A DNA stretch of 64,000 nucleotides from a virus: positions 1 through 64,000 of the IMG/VR virus record IMGVR_UViG_3300005537_000022, one strand, 5' to 3'. Positions 15,602 to 23,009 of the stretch are shown here, in pieces. The stretch's first letter is position 1. The number at the start of each line of letters is the position of its first letter. The notes beneath the pieces were generated by a model that was given only the letters and a program-made list of their open reading frames with translations, made no database searches and was not told the DNA's origin. The translations under genes were made by a program, and so were the position numbers.

Positions 15602-15646
15602 GCGGCTGATGCTAGCGGGCGGCGCGCTCCCCCGGCGGCACTCTCC

Positions 15647-15668
15647 GGCACGCACGGCGCACGCACGG
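15647..15668. promoter_or_regulatory. candidate integrase arm-type sites (left arm)
   Basis: Two copies of GCACGCACG, at 15648-15656 and 15659-15667, lie 11 bp apart, about one helical turn. The same pair in the same orientation occurs on the other side of the tRNA remnant at 15916-15935. Paired short direct repeats flanking a core are typical of tyrosine-integrase arm sites. Confidence 0.55.
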
Positions 15669-15679
15669 AGATCCCGGTT

Positions 15680-15707
15680 CATCCCGTCGCATCCCGTCGC
15701 ATCCCGG
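15680..15707. repeat. short 10-bp tandem repeat beside attP
   Basis: CATCCCGTCG is repeated with a 10-bp period (CATCCCGTCG CATCCCGTCG CATCCCGG). The helical period next to the attachment core suggests a protein-binding or bend-prone stretch used in recombination. The rest of 15602-15943 holds no convincing gene. Confidence 0.45.
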
Positions 15708-15776
15708 CAACCCGATCCGGCCGTGAGCAGCCAGGACGCCTGCCGCCGTCGCATCGCGGTGGGTCCCGGCAGGGAA

Positions 15777-15844
15777 GGCGCCGCACTGCTAATGCGGTTA
15801 GGGTCTACAGCCCTTCCGGGGTTCAAATCCCCGAGCCTCCGCCA
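15777..15844 (+). other. attP: attP core: 3' part of tRNA-Ser(GCU)
   Basis: The stretch carries an anticodon arm CCGCA-CTGCTAA-TGCGG (15781-15797, anticodon GCT at 15788-15790), a long serine-type variable arm, a T arm CGGGG-TTCAAAT-CCCCG, the 3' acceptor strand AGCCTCC and an encoded CCA (15842-15844). The 5' acceptor strand GGAGGCT and the D arm are missing upstream, so it is not a functional tRNA gene. Integrating phages carry exactly this kind of 3' fragment to restore the host gene. It lies 100 bases from the integrase stop. Confidence 0.8.
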
Positions 15845-15914
15845 GTTCCAGCGGGATTTCCGAATACCCGGCCCGTTCCGTGCGGCTGCCCGTTCTGTCC
15901 CTGTTTGACGGCCG

Positions 15915-15936
15915 GGCACGCACGAAGCACGCACGC
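15915..15936. promoter_or_regulatory. candidate integrase arm-type sites (right arm)
   Basis: GCACGCACG at 15916-15924 and 15927-15935, again 11 bp apart and in the same orientation as the left-arm pair. It lies between the tRNA remnant and the integrase gene. Presence of both arms on one molecule argues for attP rather than attL or attR. Confidence 0.55.
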
Positions 15937-15943
15937 GCATGTT

Positions 15944-17407
15944 TCAGCGGCCCTCCCCGGCACCCGCGGGGCGCGCCCTCCGGGGGACGATCGCCGCGGC
16001 GCGCTCCGCCGCGGCGGCGGCCACTTCCGGGAACACGGTCACGTACACGGCGTCGGTGAACGACGTCCGGGAATGGCCGAGTATGGCCGAGATCACCCGC
16101 GTGTCCTCGCCAGCGGCCTTCAGCAGCGACGCCGTCCCGTGGCGCAGGTCGTGGAACCTCACCGGCGGCAGGCCGGACCTGAAGGCGAGGATCTCGAACC
16201 GCACCGAGGTCCACTGCGCCGGAACCTCCGACCCGTCCTCCCGCGTGAACACCAGGTCGGTGTCGGGCCAGTCGCGGCCCCACGCGAGACGGTCGGCCGC
16301 CTGGGCCTTCCGCCACGCGCGCAGCGCCGCCAGGGCCGGGCCGGGGATCGGGACCGCGCGGACGGACGTCTCCGACTTCGGCCCGCTGCCGCTGCCGGTC
16401 TTCCGCACCCAGATGACGCCCTGGTCAAGGTCGGCCTCGGCCCACGTGAGCCCGAGGATCTCATCCCGGCGCAGGCCGCAGTACACGGCGACGGCGAACA
16501 GGACGGCGAGCCGCTCGCGTTTCTCGTCGAGGTAGTCGAGGAACCGCCCGGCGTGCCAGGGCATCCACACCATGACCGGGCAGGGCCGCAGCGCGGGGGC
16601 CGCCCAGGCGTCCTGCCGCTCGACCGAGGACAGGGAGCGGCCCGCCTCCCATTCCGCGGCGGCCATGTGCTTCGCGAGCTCCCTGCGGAACTTCGCTTCC
16701 CGCGCGGGGGTCCACGCCAGGGGCTTCACCATGTCCGCGTGCGGGAGCTCGACCCCCGTGCACGGGCTGAGGGGGATCTTCTTGGTCGCCGCGGCCGCCT
16801 TCATCGCGGTCCTGAACGGGGCGAGCATCCGCTCGACGCGGGCCGGGGACAGCGGCCTGGTCGACTTCTTCCTCCGCGCCTCGCCCTCGGGCAGGTTCCG
16901 CCGCGCGTCGTCGGCCCGGGCCGCAGTCATGCGCAGCAGCATCTCCGACGGCTTCTCCCCGGCCGGGAGGGGCCGGTTGACCCGCAGCATCTCGGTGATC
17001 ACCTGGGACACCTGGTCGTCGCGGACGTCGGCCAGGCGCAGCTTCCCCAGGGCGGGCTTCCAGTACAGGCGGAACGCCTCTTCGTAGCTTTCGCGCGTCC
17101 GCGGCTTGAGGTTCCGCTTCCCTGCCAGCCAGGTGTCCAGGTAGGCCGCCACGCGCAGGGACCTGTCGGCCTGGCGCCGGCCGCCGCCGCTGCGCGCGAT
17201 CGCCTCGGCGAGGTCGTCCTCGGCTTCCTTCTTCGTGTCGAACGGGCCGAGGACCGGCTGCCTGCGCTCTTCTGTCATGGAGTCGTAGCGGGCGTACCAC
17301 TTCCCGTGCTTCGGGGACTTCAGCTTCGGGCAGGGGGACGACTTGGGGTACCGCCTCCGCGTTTCCGGGTTCCGGCACCAGCACTGCCGGTAGACGCTGC
17401 CCCTCAC
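15944..17407 (-). CDS. int: tyrosine site-specific integrase, 487 aa
   Basis: The C-terminal catalytic domain has GLRRDEILGL (Arg near 313), HDLRHG (His 419, Arg 422), LGHSRTSFTDAVY (His 445, nucleophile Tyr 455). The N-terminal part has CWCRNPETRRRYPKSSPCP, an arm-binding zinc-like domain typical of actinophage integrases, and a SAM-like core-binding domain around residues 85-290. It is slightly longer than the common 380-450 aa. The GTG overlaps the repressor stop by 4 bases, so integrase is translated with the repressor. Acts on the adjacent attP. Confidence 0.93.
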   Translation of the reverse strand: MRGSVYRQCWCRNPETRRRYPKSSPCPKLKSPKHGKWYARYDSMTEERRQPVLGPFDTKKEAEDDLAEAIARSGGGRRQADRSLRVAAYLDTWLAGKRNLKPRTRESYEEAFRLYWKPALGKLRLADVRDDQVSQVITEMLRVNRPLPAGEKPSEMLLRMTAARADDARRNLPEGEARRKKSTRPLSPARVERMLAPFRTAMKAAAATKKIPLSPCTGVELPHADMVKPLAWTPAREAKFRRELAKHMAAAEWEAGRSLSSVERQDAWAAPALRPCPVMVWMPWHAGRFLDYLDEKRERLAVLFAVAVYCGLRRDEILGLTWAEADLDQGVIWVRKTGSGSGPKSETSVRAVPIPGPALAALRAWRKAQAADRLAWGRDWPDTDLVFTREDGSEVPAQWTSVRFEILAFRSGLPPVRFHDLRHGTASLLKAAGEDTRVISAILGHSRTSFTDAVYVTVFPEVAAAAAERAAAIVPRRARPAGAGEGR

Positions 17408-18057
17408 GGCTGCCGCCGCTTCGCCAGGGCGCGCTCGAGCACGTCCTGGAGGAGGGCGTTCTGCTCCAGGAGGGTGCCGATGACGGGATGGGCGCGCTGG
17501 AGTTCCTCCCGGGCCGCGCGGGCTTCCGCGAGCGCGGCCGTGATCTGCTCCGCCGCGGCGAGGCCGGGTGCCGAGGGGACGGCCGCGGCGACTTCCGCGG
17601 CGGCCTCGCTGCCGACGTACCGGGCCTCGGCGGTGATTACGGCCTGCTGGTAGGCGGCCCCGGCGCGGGAGTCGGCTTCCCAGTTGAGCTCGGTCATGAG
17701 GCACCGGTAGTACTCCTCCATCGGGACGCTCCCGCTGGCGATGACGTAGCGGCAGGCGGTGCCGTCGTCGTCGGGCGGCAGGAAGAACGCCGGGATGGGG
17801 ATGCGGAAGATGCTGGCCAGGTCGGCGAGTTCGTCGGCGTCGAACTTGCGGACCCGCCTGCCGTCCCATGACCGCTCGGCCGCCGACACCGCGGTCTTGG
17901 TCCAGCCGCCGAGCTCCGCGCCGAGCTGCTCCTGGGTCATGCCGGCCGCGCGCCGCCACCGGGCGATGTTGTAGGCGACGAGCATGTTCACGGTGATCGC
18001 GCGTTCCGGCGGGGCCGCCCGGCCCGGTTCCCTGCCCGCGTCGCTGATGTCATCCAC
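17404..18057 (-). CDS. XRE-family HTH repressor, 217 aa
   Basis: Residues 27-80 form an XRE-type helix-turn-helix (NIARWRRAAGMTQEQLGAEL ... SAAERSW). The middle is unlike peptidase-type CI repressors, and the C-terminal 90 residues are Ala/Glu-rich helix suited to oligomers. It is transcribed divergently from the excisionase-like gene across a region of repeated CAGACTT sites, and coupled to the integrase. It is the likely immunity repressor; an activator role cannot be excluded. Confidence 0.75.
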   Translation of the reverse strand: MDDISDAGREPGRAAPPERAITVNMLVAYNIARWRRAAGMTQEQLGAELGGWTKTAVSAAERSWDGRRVRKFDADELADLASIFRIPIPAFFLPPDDDGTACRYVIASGSVPMEEYYRCLMTELNWEADSRAGAAYQQAVITAEARYVGSEAAAEVAAAVPSAPGLAAAEQITAALAEARAAREELQRAHPVIGTLLEQNALLQDVLERALAKRRQP

Positions 18058-18075
18058 GGGCGGAGCATAACCGGT

Positions 18076-18198
18076 CAGGTCTGCGCGGGGACAGACTTTC
18101 CGTCAAGGTCTGGCGTGTTGCGGTAAATCGCGGTGCGGTGCGGTAATGTCGGCGCGATGGCAGACTTCACTGAAAGTCTGCGTTGTGACAGACTTTCC
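18076..18198. promoter_or_regulatory. immunity operator region with CAGACTT/AAGTCTG sites
   Basis: A perfect inverted repeat CAGACTT-CACTGA-AAGTCTG lies at 18161-18180. Half-sites or looser pairs lie at 18092-18112 (CAGACTT ... AAGGTCTG) and 18189-18198 (CAGACTTTCC); CAGGTCTG is at 18076-18083. GACAGACTTTCCG occurs twice (18090-18102 and 18187-18199). The sites lie between the repressor and the excisionase-like gene, as expected of the switch. Confidence 0.7.
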
Positions 18199-18213
18199 GC
18201 GCGGGAGGCGCGC

Positions 18214-18453
18214 ATGATCCGCAATCCCATGACGGTCGACGAGCTGCGGGCGCTTCCCGCCGCCGTGCCGATAGCCCTCGCCTGCCGGGCACTGGGCATC
18301 GGCATCACGAAGGGCTACTACCTTGCCAGGAACGAGCGGTTCCCGGTGCCGCTGAAACCGGTCGGCGGCGCGAAGTACCGTGCCCAGCGCAGCGCGATCC
18401 TCGCCTACCTCGGCGTCTCGGAAACGGCACCCGGCCGGGAGATCGCAGCGTGA
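18214..18453 (+). CDS. excisionase-like small HTH protein, 79 aa
   Basis: The protein (MTVDELRALPAAVPIALACR ... ALGIGITKGYYLARNERFPV) fits the winged-helix AlpA/Xis type: HTH followed by a basic wing and YRAQRSAILAYLGV. I chose the ATG at 18214 because GGGAGG sits 5 bases before it; longer forms from 18157 would run through the operators. It probably directs excision and may regulate the switch. It heads a chain of 4-base-overlapping genes reaching 22147. Confidence 0.75.
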   Translation: MIRNPMTVDELRALPAAVPIALACRALGIGITKGYYLARNERFPVPLKPVGGAKYRAQRSAILAYLGVSETAPGREIAA

Positions 18454-19139
18454 GCGAGAAGACCCCGGCCGCCCTCTACCGCGTCTTCGGCGCCGAGGAC
18501 ATGCTGCTCTACGTCGGCATCAGCGAGGATTTCGGCACGCGCTGGAAGCAGCACGCGAAGATCCAGCCCTGGTGGGACGAGAAGCGGCGGCTCACGGTCG
18601 ACTGGCACGAATCGCGGCCGGAAGCCGAGGCAGCGGAGCGCGCCGCCATCAAGGCAGAGAAGCCGAAGTACAACCTGGTGCACGCAGTCACCGCCGAGGC
18701 CGCGGAGCGCCGCAGGCGGAGGCGGCCGGCCGCCTCGCTGCCGGCGGCGCGGCGAGTCCCGCCCGGCGGCCTCCGGCTGTCCATCCCGCGGCTTGAGCAG
18801 ATGGAGCCGCTGGCGTCCCTGGCCGGATTTTCCGTGCTGAGCTACTTTCCGGTACCTGAGGCCGGCGACCCGGGCATCGAAGCCTGGGCGGCGGGCCTTT
18901 ACGCCGACCTGACCCTTGCCCATGCCCGCGGGCTGCACCGGATGGGGGCGATGCTGGAGAATTCGCGGGATGCCGAGCGCATCGCGGGCACCCCCGAAGC
19001 CGCCGCGGTCGCCAGGAAGTTCCGCCGCGGGCTGTACGGTTTCACCGGCATCCCGTGCCCGCGCTGCTCTGGCGCGCCGCCCTCGGGCATGACCTGCCTT
19101 GAATGCGGCTCCGGCGCCGTCGCGGATGCCGCCGCGTGA
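18450..19139 (+). CDS. GIY-YIG nuclease-domain protein with zinc ribbon, 229 aa
   Basis: Residues 8-75 fit the GIY-YIG fold: ALYRVFG, LLYVGIS, Arg 31 in FGTRWKQH, and a downstream Glu helix ending KPKYNL. The C-terminus has CPRCSG...CLECGSG, a zinc ribbon likely to bind DNA. The middle is a basic linker (RRRRRRP). Could be a stand-alone homing or defence nuclease. GTG overlaps the excisionase-like stop by 4 bases, so it is expressed with the integration/immunity genes. Confidence 0.75.
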   Translation: MSEKTPAALYRVFGAEDMLLYVGISEDFGTRWKQHAKIQPWWDEKRRLTVDWHESRPEAEAAERAAIKAEKPKYNLVHAVTAEAAERRRRRRPAASLPAARRVPPGGLRLSIPRLEQMEPLASLAGFSVLSYFPVPEAGDPGIEAWAAGLYADLTLAHARGLHRMGAMLENSRDAERIAGTPEAAAVARKFRRGLYGFTGIPCPRCSGAPPSGMTCLECGSGAVADAAA

Positions 19140-20623
19140 CCCCTTACCCTGCGGGCGCGGACACCGTCCCCCTGCCCCTCGCAGAACCGTCAACCGGCCC
19201 GCCGACGGGCGGGCAGCTCGCCGCCCTCGGCGCCCTGCGCCGGGTCGCGGAGGAGCAGGCCCGCGGAACGGCGCAATCCCCGCCCCACCGTTCCCGCGGC
19301 GAGCGGCTGCGCCCCCTCATCGCGGCCGGGGTCATCACCGGGACCGTGCTCGGGATCGTGATCGGCATGCGCGCCGCATGGCACCCGGGCGGGCGGCCGG
19401 AGGTGCGGCTCGGCTGGTACGGCACCGCGGTGTCGCTGCTGCTCGGGTCGAAGCTGCTGCTTTCGCTGCTGGCCCGCCCGGTCCCGGACTCCCCGCGGGC
19501 GCGGGCCCTGCTGGCCCGCGCCCGGGTCGCCGCGGTGATCACCCTGTACAACGAGGACCCGGCCGCGTTCGCCGCGTGCCTTGACTCGCTGCTGGCGCAG
19601 ACGTCGATGCCCGCCGCGGTGACGGTGGTCGACGACGCGTCCGCCGGCCCGCGGTGCGCGGAGCTGGCCAGGTCGCGGGTAGGGGAGTTCGCCGCCCGCG
19701 GCACGCTGCTGCGGGTCGTCACGTTCCCGGAGAACCGGGGCAAGCGGGAGGGGCTCGCCGCCGGGTTCCGCGCGGATCCGGAGGCGTTCGCGTACCTGTG
19801 CGTGGACAGTGACACGATCCTGGCCCCGACGGCGCTGGAGCGGCTGATGCGGCCGATGACGTCGCGGAAGGTCCAGGCGGTGACCGGGTGCGTGCTGGCC
19901 GCGAACCGGGACAGGAACGTGCTCACGCGCCTGATCGACCTGCGCTACGCGTACGCGTTCCTGGGCGAGCGCGCAGCGTACAGCGTTCTCGGCTCGGTGC
20001 TGTGCGTGTGCGGGAGCCTCGCCCTGTACCGCGGCTCGACTGCCCGGAAGTACCTGCCGGCGCTGACCGGGCAGCGGTTCCTCGGCCTGCCGTGCACGTA
20101 CGGGGACGACAGGCACATGACGTTCCTCTGCTTGAAGGAGGGGAAGGTGGTGCTCGCGCCGGACGCCGTGGCGTGGACGCTCGTCCCGTACCGGATGGGG
20201 CATTTCCTCAGGCAGCAGCTCCGGTGGAGCAAGAGCTTCTTCCGCGAGTCGGCGTGGATGCTGGCCAGGATGCCGCCGTGGCGTGCCTGCTGGTGGCTGG
20301 CCCTGGTCGAGACGGTCACGTGGCTCGGGTTCACCGCAGCGCTCACCTGGTCGCTCGCGGTCCGGCCGGCGTTCACCGGCCAGTTCGCGGCGCTCGCCTA
20401 CCTGGCGTCGGCCCTGCTCCTGTCATATGCGCGGGCCGGTCATTACGCGCGGGCCGAGCACCCGGGGATGACCTGGCGGGGACGGCTCCTGACGCTGGCG
20501 ATCGCCCCGCTGTACGGGGCGATCCACATGGTCCTGCTGCTCCCGCTGCGCCTCGTCGCCCTGGTCACGCTGCGCGACCCGAGGTGGGGGACGAGGAAGA
20601 CAGTCGAGGTCGAGGCATCATGA
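19136..20623 (+). CDS. processive family-2 glycosyltransferase (polysaccharide synthase), 495 aa
   Basis: GT2 motifs are complete: VVDDAS (D166, D167), VDSD (D224-D226), GDDRH (323-327) and QQLRW (360-364), the QxxRW signature of processive synthases such as hyaluronan, chitin and cellulose synthases. Two N-terminal membrane helices (about 60-80 and 97-113) and three or more C-terminal ones (388-409, 415-432, 450-475) suit a polymer-exporting inner-membrane enzyme. The sugar is not predictable. GTG overlaps the nuclease stop by 4 bases. It partners with the GH26-like lipoprotein that follows. Confidence 0.85.
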   Translation: MTPYPAGADTVPLPLAEPSTGPPTGGQLAALGALRRVAEEQARGTAQSPPHRSRGERLRPLIAAGVITGTVLGIVIGMRAAWHPGGRPEVRLGWYGTAVSLLLGSKLLLSLLARPVPDSPRARALLARARVAAVITLYNEDPAAFAACLDSLLAQTSMPAAVTVVDDASAGPRCAELARSRVGEFAARGTLLRVVTFPENRGKREGLAAGFRADPEAFAYLCVDSDTILAPTALERLMRPMTSRKVQAVTGCVLAANRDRNVLTRLIDLRYAYAFLGERAAYSVLGSVLCVCGSLALYRGSTARKYLPALTGQRFLGLPCTYGDDRHMTFLCLKEGKVVLAPDAVAWTLVPYRMGHFLRQQLRWSKSFFRESAWMLARMPPWRACWWLALVETVTWLGFTAALTWSLAVRPAFTGQFAALAYLASALLLSYARAGHYARAEHPGMTWRGRLLTLAIAPLYGAIHMVLLLPLRLVALVTLRDPRWGTRKTVEVEAS

Positions 20624-21555
20624 GGACCCGCATCCTGGCTGTCGCGGCGGCCGTCTCGGCGTGCGCGATGGCGGCGGCCTGCACGGCGGCAGTCCGCACC
20701 GGGGACGCGCCCCGCGCCGCCGCGGCCGTGCCCGCGGTGACGGCACTGCCCGCGCATCCCGTGGGCATCGTGACCGGGGACCTGGCCGGGTTCGGCGCCC
20801 GCTGCGGGTGCTCGCCGGATCTCGCCGTCAGGTACGTCCGCTGGGGCGAGACCGCGCAGTCAGCCGGGCTGGCCTACGACCTCGGGCGGGGGGCGGTGCC
20901 GCTCGCGGAGCTGGAGCCGTACGGGGTGAGCCTGGCGCAGGTCGCGGACGGCTCCGGGGACGGGTACCTGGCGGCGTTCGCACGGCAGGTGTCCGCGCTG
21001 CGCGGCCCGGTGCTGCTGTCGTTCGCGCCCGAGGCCAACAACGACTCCTACCCGTGGGGCTGGCGGCGTTCGGGCGCCGCTGAGTACCGGGCGGCGTGGC
21101 GGCACGTCGCCGCCGTGTTCCGCGCGGCCGGGGCGCGGAATGCGCGGTGGGCGTGGATCGTGAACGCGGCCAGCATCCACACCGGGCCGCTGCCGCCCCT
21201 GTGGCCCGGCCCGGGAATCGTCTCGTACATCGGGATCGACGGGTACGCCACCCATGAGTACACGACGTTCGCCGGCCTGTTCGGGCCGACGATCGGGCAG
21301 GTCCGCCGCCTGTCCCGCGTCCCGGTGCTGATCACCGAGACCGCCGCCGACCCGCAGGCAGGGCAGGCCCGGTGGATGGCCCAGGTGACGGCCGGAGTGC
21401 GCTCCTACGGGGCGGCGGGGTTCGCCTGGTTCGACGTCGACCAGGAGAACGGCATGGACCCGGACGCCCCCCGGGGAAACCGGCACGACTGGTCTCTCGA
21501 CGGCGACCCGGCGGCCCTCGCCGCGTTCCGGGTAGCAGCGGAGGCGGCGCGGTGA
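20620..21555 (+). CDS. GH26-like glycoside hydrolase lipoprotein, 311 aa
   Basis: A lipoprotein signal (residues 1-20, Cys 21 after AMAAA) predicts a surface-anchored enzyme. The fold resembles GH26: candidate acid/base Glu 138 in LLSFAPEANNDSYPWGW and nucleophile Glu 240 in VPVLITETA, with WAWIVN and YIGIDGY between. GH26 enzymes cut beta-mannans and some beta-glucans. Synthase operons often include a cognate hydrolase, so it may trim the polymer made by its neighbour. ATG overlaps the synthase stop by 4 bases. Confidence 0.75.
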   Translation: MRTRILAVAAAVSACAMAAACTAAVRTGDAPRAAAAVPAVTALPAHPVGIVTGDLAGFGARCGCSPDLAVRYVRWGETAQSAGLAYDLGRGAVPLAELEPYGVSLAQVADGSGDGYLAAFARQVSALRGPVLLSFAPEANNDSYPWGWRRSGAAEYRAAWRHVAAVFRAAGARNARWAWIVNAASIHTGPLPPLWPGPGIVSYIGIDGYATHEYTTFAGLFGPTIGQVRRLSRVPVLITETAADPQAGQARWMAQVTAGVRSYGAAGFAWFDVDQENGMDPDAPRGNRHDWSLDGDPAALAAFRVAAEAAR

Positions 21556-21806
21556 CCGTCTTCCTGGTCGCGTACGGGCTGTTCTTCCCGCCGGCGTGGG
21601 GATTCTGGTACGCGCGGTTCCTGCGCCGCCGGGGGATCAGGGCGTTCAGCGGGCAGGCCTACTGGTTCATCGGCGGGGTAACGGTGCTGGCCGTGTTCGC
21701 CTTCGCGGGCAGCCCGGCCGCCGTCGTGGCCGCCGACCTGTCCGCCATCGCGGCGTCCGTCGCCCTCGGGGTCCGCTGGGAGCTGGGCAGGAGGCGGGGA
21801 CGGTGA
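21552..21806 (+). CDS. small membrane protein, 84 aa
   Basis: Three hydrophobic segments are visible (residues 2-20, 36-50, 52-72), with RFLRRRG between the first two. GTG overlaps the hydrolase stop by 4 bases and its stop overlaps the next GTG. Probably belongs to the glycan module, perhaps as a subunit of the exporter; this is inferred from position only. Confidence 0.6.
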   Translation: MTVFLVAYGLFFPPAWGFWYARFLRRRGIRAFSGQAYWFIGGVTVLAVFAFAGSPAAVVAADLSAIAASVALGVRWELGRRRGR

Positions 21807-22147
21807 CGATCGCGGAAGGCGTCGTGGCTGCGTGCTGGGCGGCCACGATCGTGAATATCGGCGTGGCGAGGCGGCGCGGCTTCATGTCAGGCGTGGCGCG
21901 CATGGCCTGGGTCTCAGCCGCCTCTTACGGCACTGCGGCGCTGTTCCTCGCGCTGGGGCGCGACTGGCCGGCGGCCGGCGGGGACGCCGCGCTTGCCGCC
22001 TTCTGGCTGTGGCTGTGGTGGCGCGGCCGGCGCGGGAAGCGGCGCAAGGCACTCAAGGCGATCGGGGACAAGTCCCGGGCGGTCCTCGCCGCGATGGCAA
22101 GGAACATGCCCCGGCCGGCTCCCCGGCTGGCACCGCAGAGCGCATGA
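21803..22147 (+). CDS. membrane protein with basic C-terminus, 114 aa
   Basis: About three transmembrane helices in the first 75 residues, then a strongly basic tail (RGRRGKRRKALKAIGDKSRA). Last gene of the 4-base-overlap chain that starts with the excisionase-like gene. Function unknown. Confidence 0.6.
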   Translation: MTIAEGVVAACWAATIVNIGVARRRGFMSGVARMAWVSAASYGTAALFLALGRDWPAAGGDAALAAFWLWLWWRGRRGKRRKALKAIGDKSRAVLAAMARNMPRPAPRLAPQSA

Positions 22148-22180
22148 AAAAACGGTTCCGGCCGCACGGAAGCAGCCGGA
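22146..22180 (-). terminator. rho-independent terminator for leftward transcripts
   Basis: GTTCCGGC pairs with GCCGGAAC around a 12-base loop. On the plus strand six A precede it, so on the minus strand a T-run follows the hairpin. It would stop leftward transcription before it enters the glycan operon; for rightward RNA it lacks a T-run. Confidence 0.65.
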
Positions 22181-22214
22181 ACGGCTACACGATCAGCCAA
22201 GGAGGAGTTCGCCG

Positions 22215-22727
22215 ATGTCCCTGTACGACGCGGCCGTCGCTGACGGCCGCCAGCATGAGCGAGGCGCTGTACTGCTCGCGATCCTCGGGAACCCTGTCGT
22301 CGCGCGGTTCCGGGACGCATGGGTGGAGAAAAGCGGCGACGGCCCGGTCATCGCCATCTACACGAGGCAGGGCGGCGGGAACCGCGAGTGCTACTGCGAC
22401 GGCGGCGACCCGGGCCGGGCCCACGTCCCGGAGCAGTGCTACGCCGCCTGCAACGAGGCGCTGGCCGCCCATCCGCTGTACCTGCGGGACGCCGACGACG
22501 GATTCGATGCCACGTACGCCACGTTCTACTTCCGGGTGCCCGGTGAATACCGTGACGCGCTCGCGGAGGCGGCAGGCGACCCGGTGGACACCGATGCCCG
22601 CTGGCGGGAGGCGATCGAGCGCATCCGGCGCGGCGAGATCCGGCCTGCGGAAACCGCGATGATGGACCAGATCGCAGCCGCGCTCGGCGACCCGTCACCG
22701 GACAGCCCCAAGATCATCAGGATCTAG
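22215..22727 (+). CDS. hypothetical protein, 170 aa
   Basis: ATG with a strong AAGGAGG ribosome site (22199-22205). It contains VIAIYTRQGGGNRECYCDGG and EQCYAACN, a Cys-containing centre that may bind metal, and an acidic C-terminal helix. Not coupled to the genes before. Resembles actinophage conserved hypotheticals. Confidence 0.65.
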   Translation: MSLYDAAVADGRQHERGAVLLAILGNPVVARFRDAWVEKSGDGPVIAIYTRQGGGNRECYCDGGDPGRAHVPEQCYAACNEALAAHPLYLRDADDGFDATYATFYFRVPGEYRDALAEAAGDPVDTDARWREAIERIRRGEIRPAETAMMDQIAAALGDPSPDSPKIIRI

Positions 22728-22732
22728 GGCAC

Positions 22733-22996
22733 ATGATGTCGGGCGGGCAAGAACCCGGGCGCGAGGCGGCGCGGGAGGGCTTCCGGACTGTTACGGAGTC
22801 CGGGGAGCAGATCGTCGTGGTTGACGGCTATAGCTACCGCTGGCGTGGCAATCCGCTTGCCGTCGGGGATCGCGTCATGCTGCCCGAGAACTGGCTGAGC
22901 GCACTGAAGTACGGAAGCGGCCCGTTCCCGGGAACTGTAACCGGCATTGGCAGCAGCTATCAAGGCGAGCTGGCGGCGGTTTTGCGCAAGCTCTGA
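22733..22996 (+). CDS. small beta-rich hypothetical protein, 87 aa
   Basis: VVVDGYSYRWRGNPLAVGDRVML, then GTVTGIGSSYQGELAAVL, suggests a small barrel (KOW- or SH3-like). Two ATGs, at 22733 and 22736, are alternative starts. Last rightward gene before the strong hairpins at 23010-23164. Confidence 0.6.
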   Translation: MMSGGQEPGREAAREGFRTVTESGEQIVVVDGYSYRWRGNPLAVGDRVMLPENWLSALKYGSGPFPGTVTGIGSSYQGELAAVLRKL

Positions 22997-23009
22997 TGCT
23001 GGGCACGCG

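Noticed and set aside
15680-15707. 10-bp tandem repeat as an origin of replication
   Set aside because: Only two and a half units, GC-rich, no AT-rich unwinding stretch and no replication initiator gene beside it.
15777-15844. Functional tRNA-Ser gene
   Set aside because: The 5' acceptor strand and D arm are missing upstream, so only the 3' part is present; interpreted as attP core.
15600-15908. Rightward 102-aa ORF across the attachment region
   Set aside because: It spans repeats and the tRNA remnant and its translation has no protein-like pattern.
15905-17653. Long rightward ORF opposite the integrase
   Set aside because: Mirror reading of a high-GC gene; Arg/Gly/Pro-rich without motifs, while the leftward frame has all integrase residues.
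17404-17959. Integrase start far upstream (frame open to 17959)
   Set aside because: The extension lies antiparallel in frame terms over the repressor gene and is Arg/Pro-rich; GTG 17407 overlaps the repressor stop by 4 bases and begins a normal integrase N-terminus.
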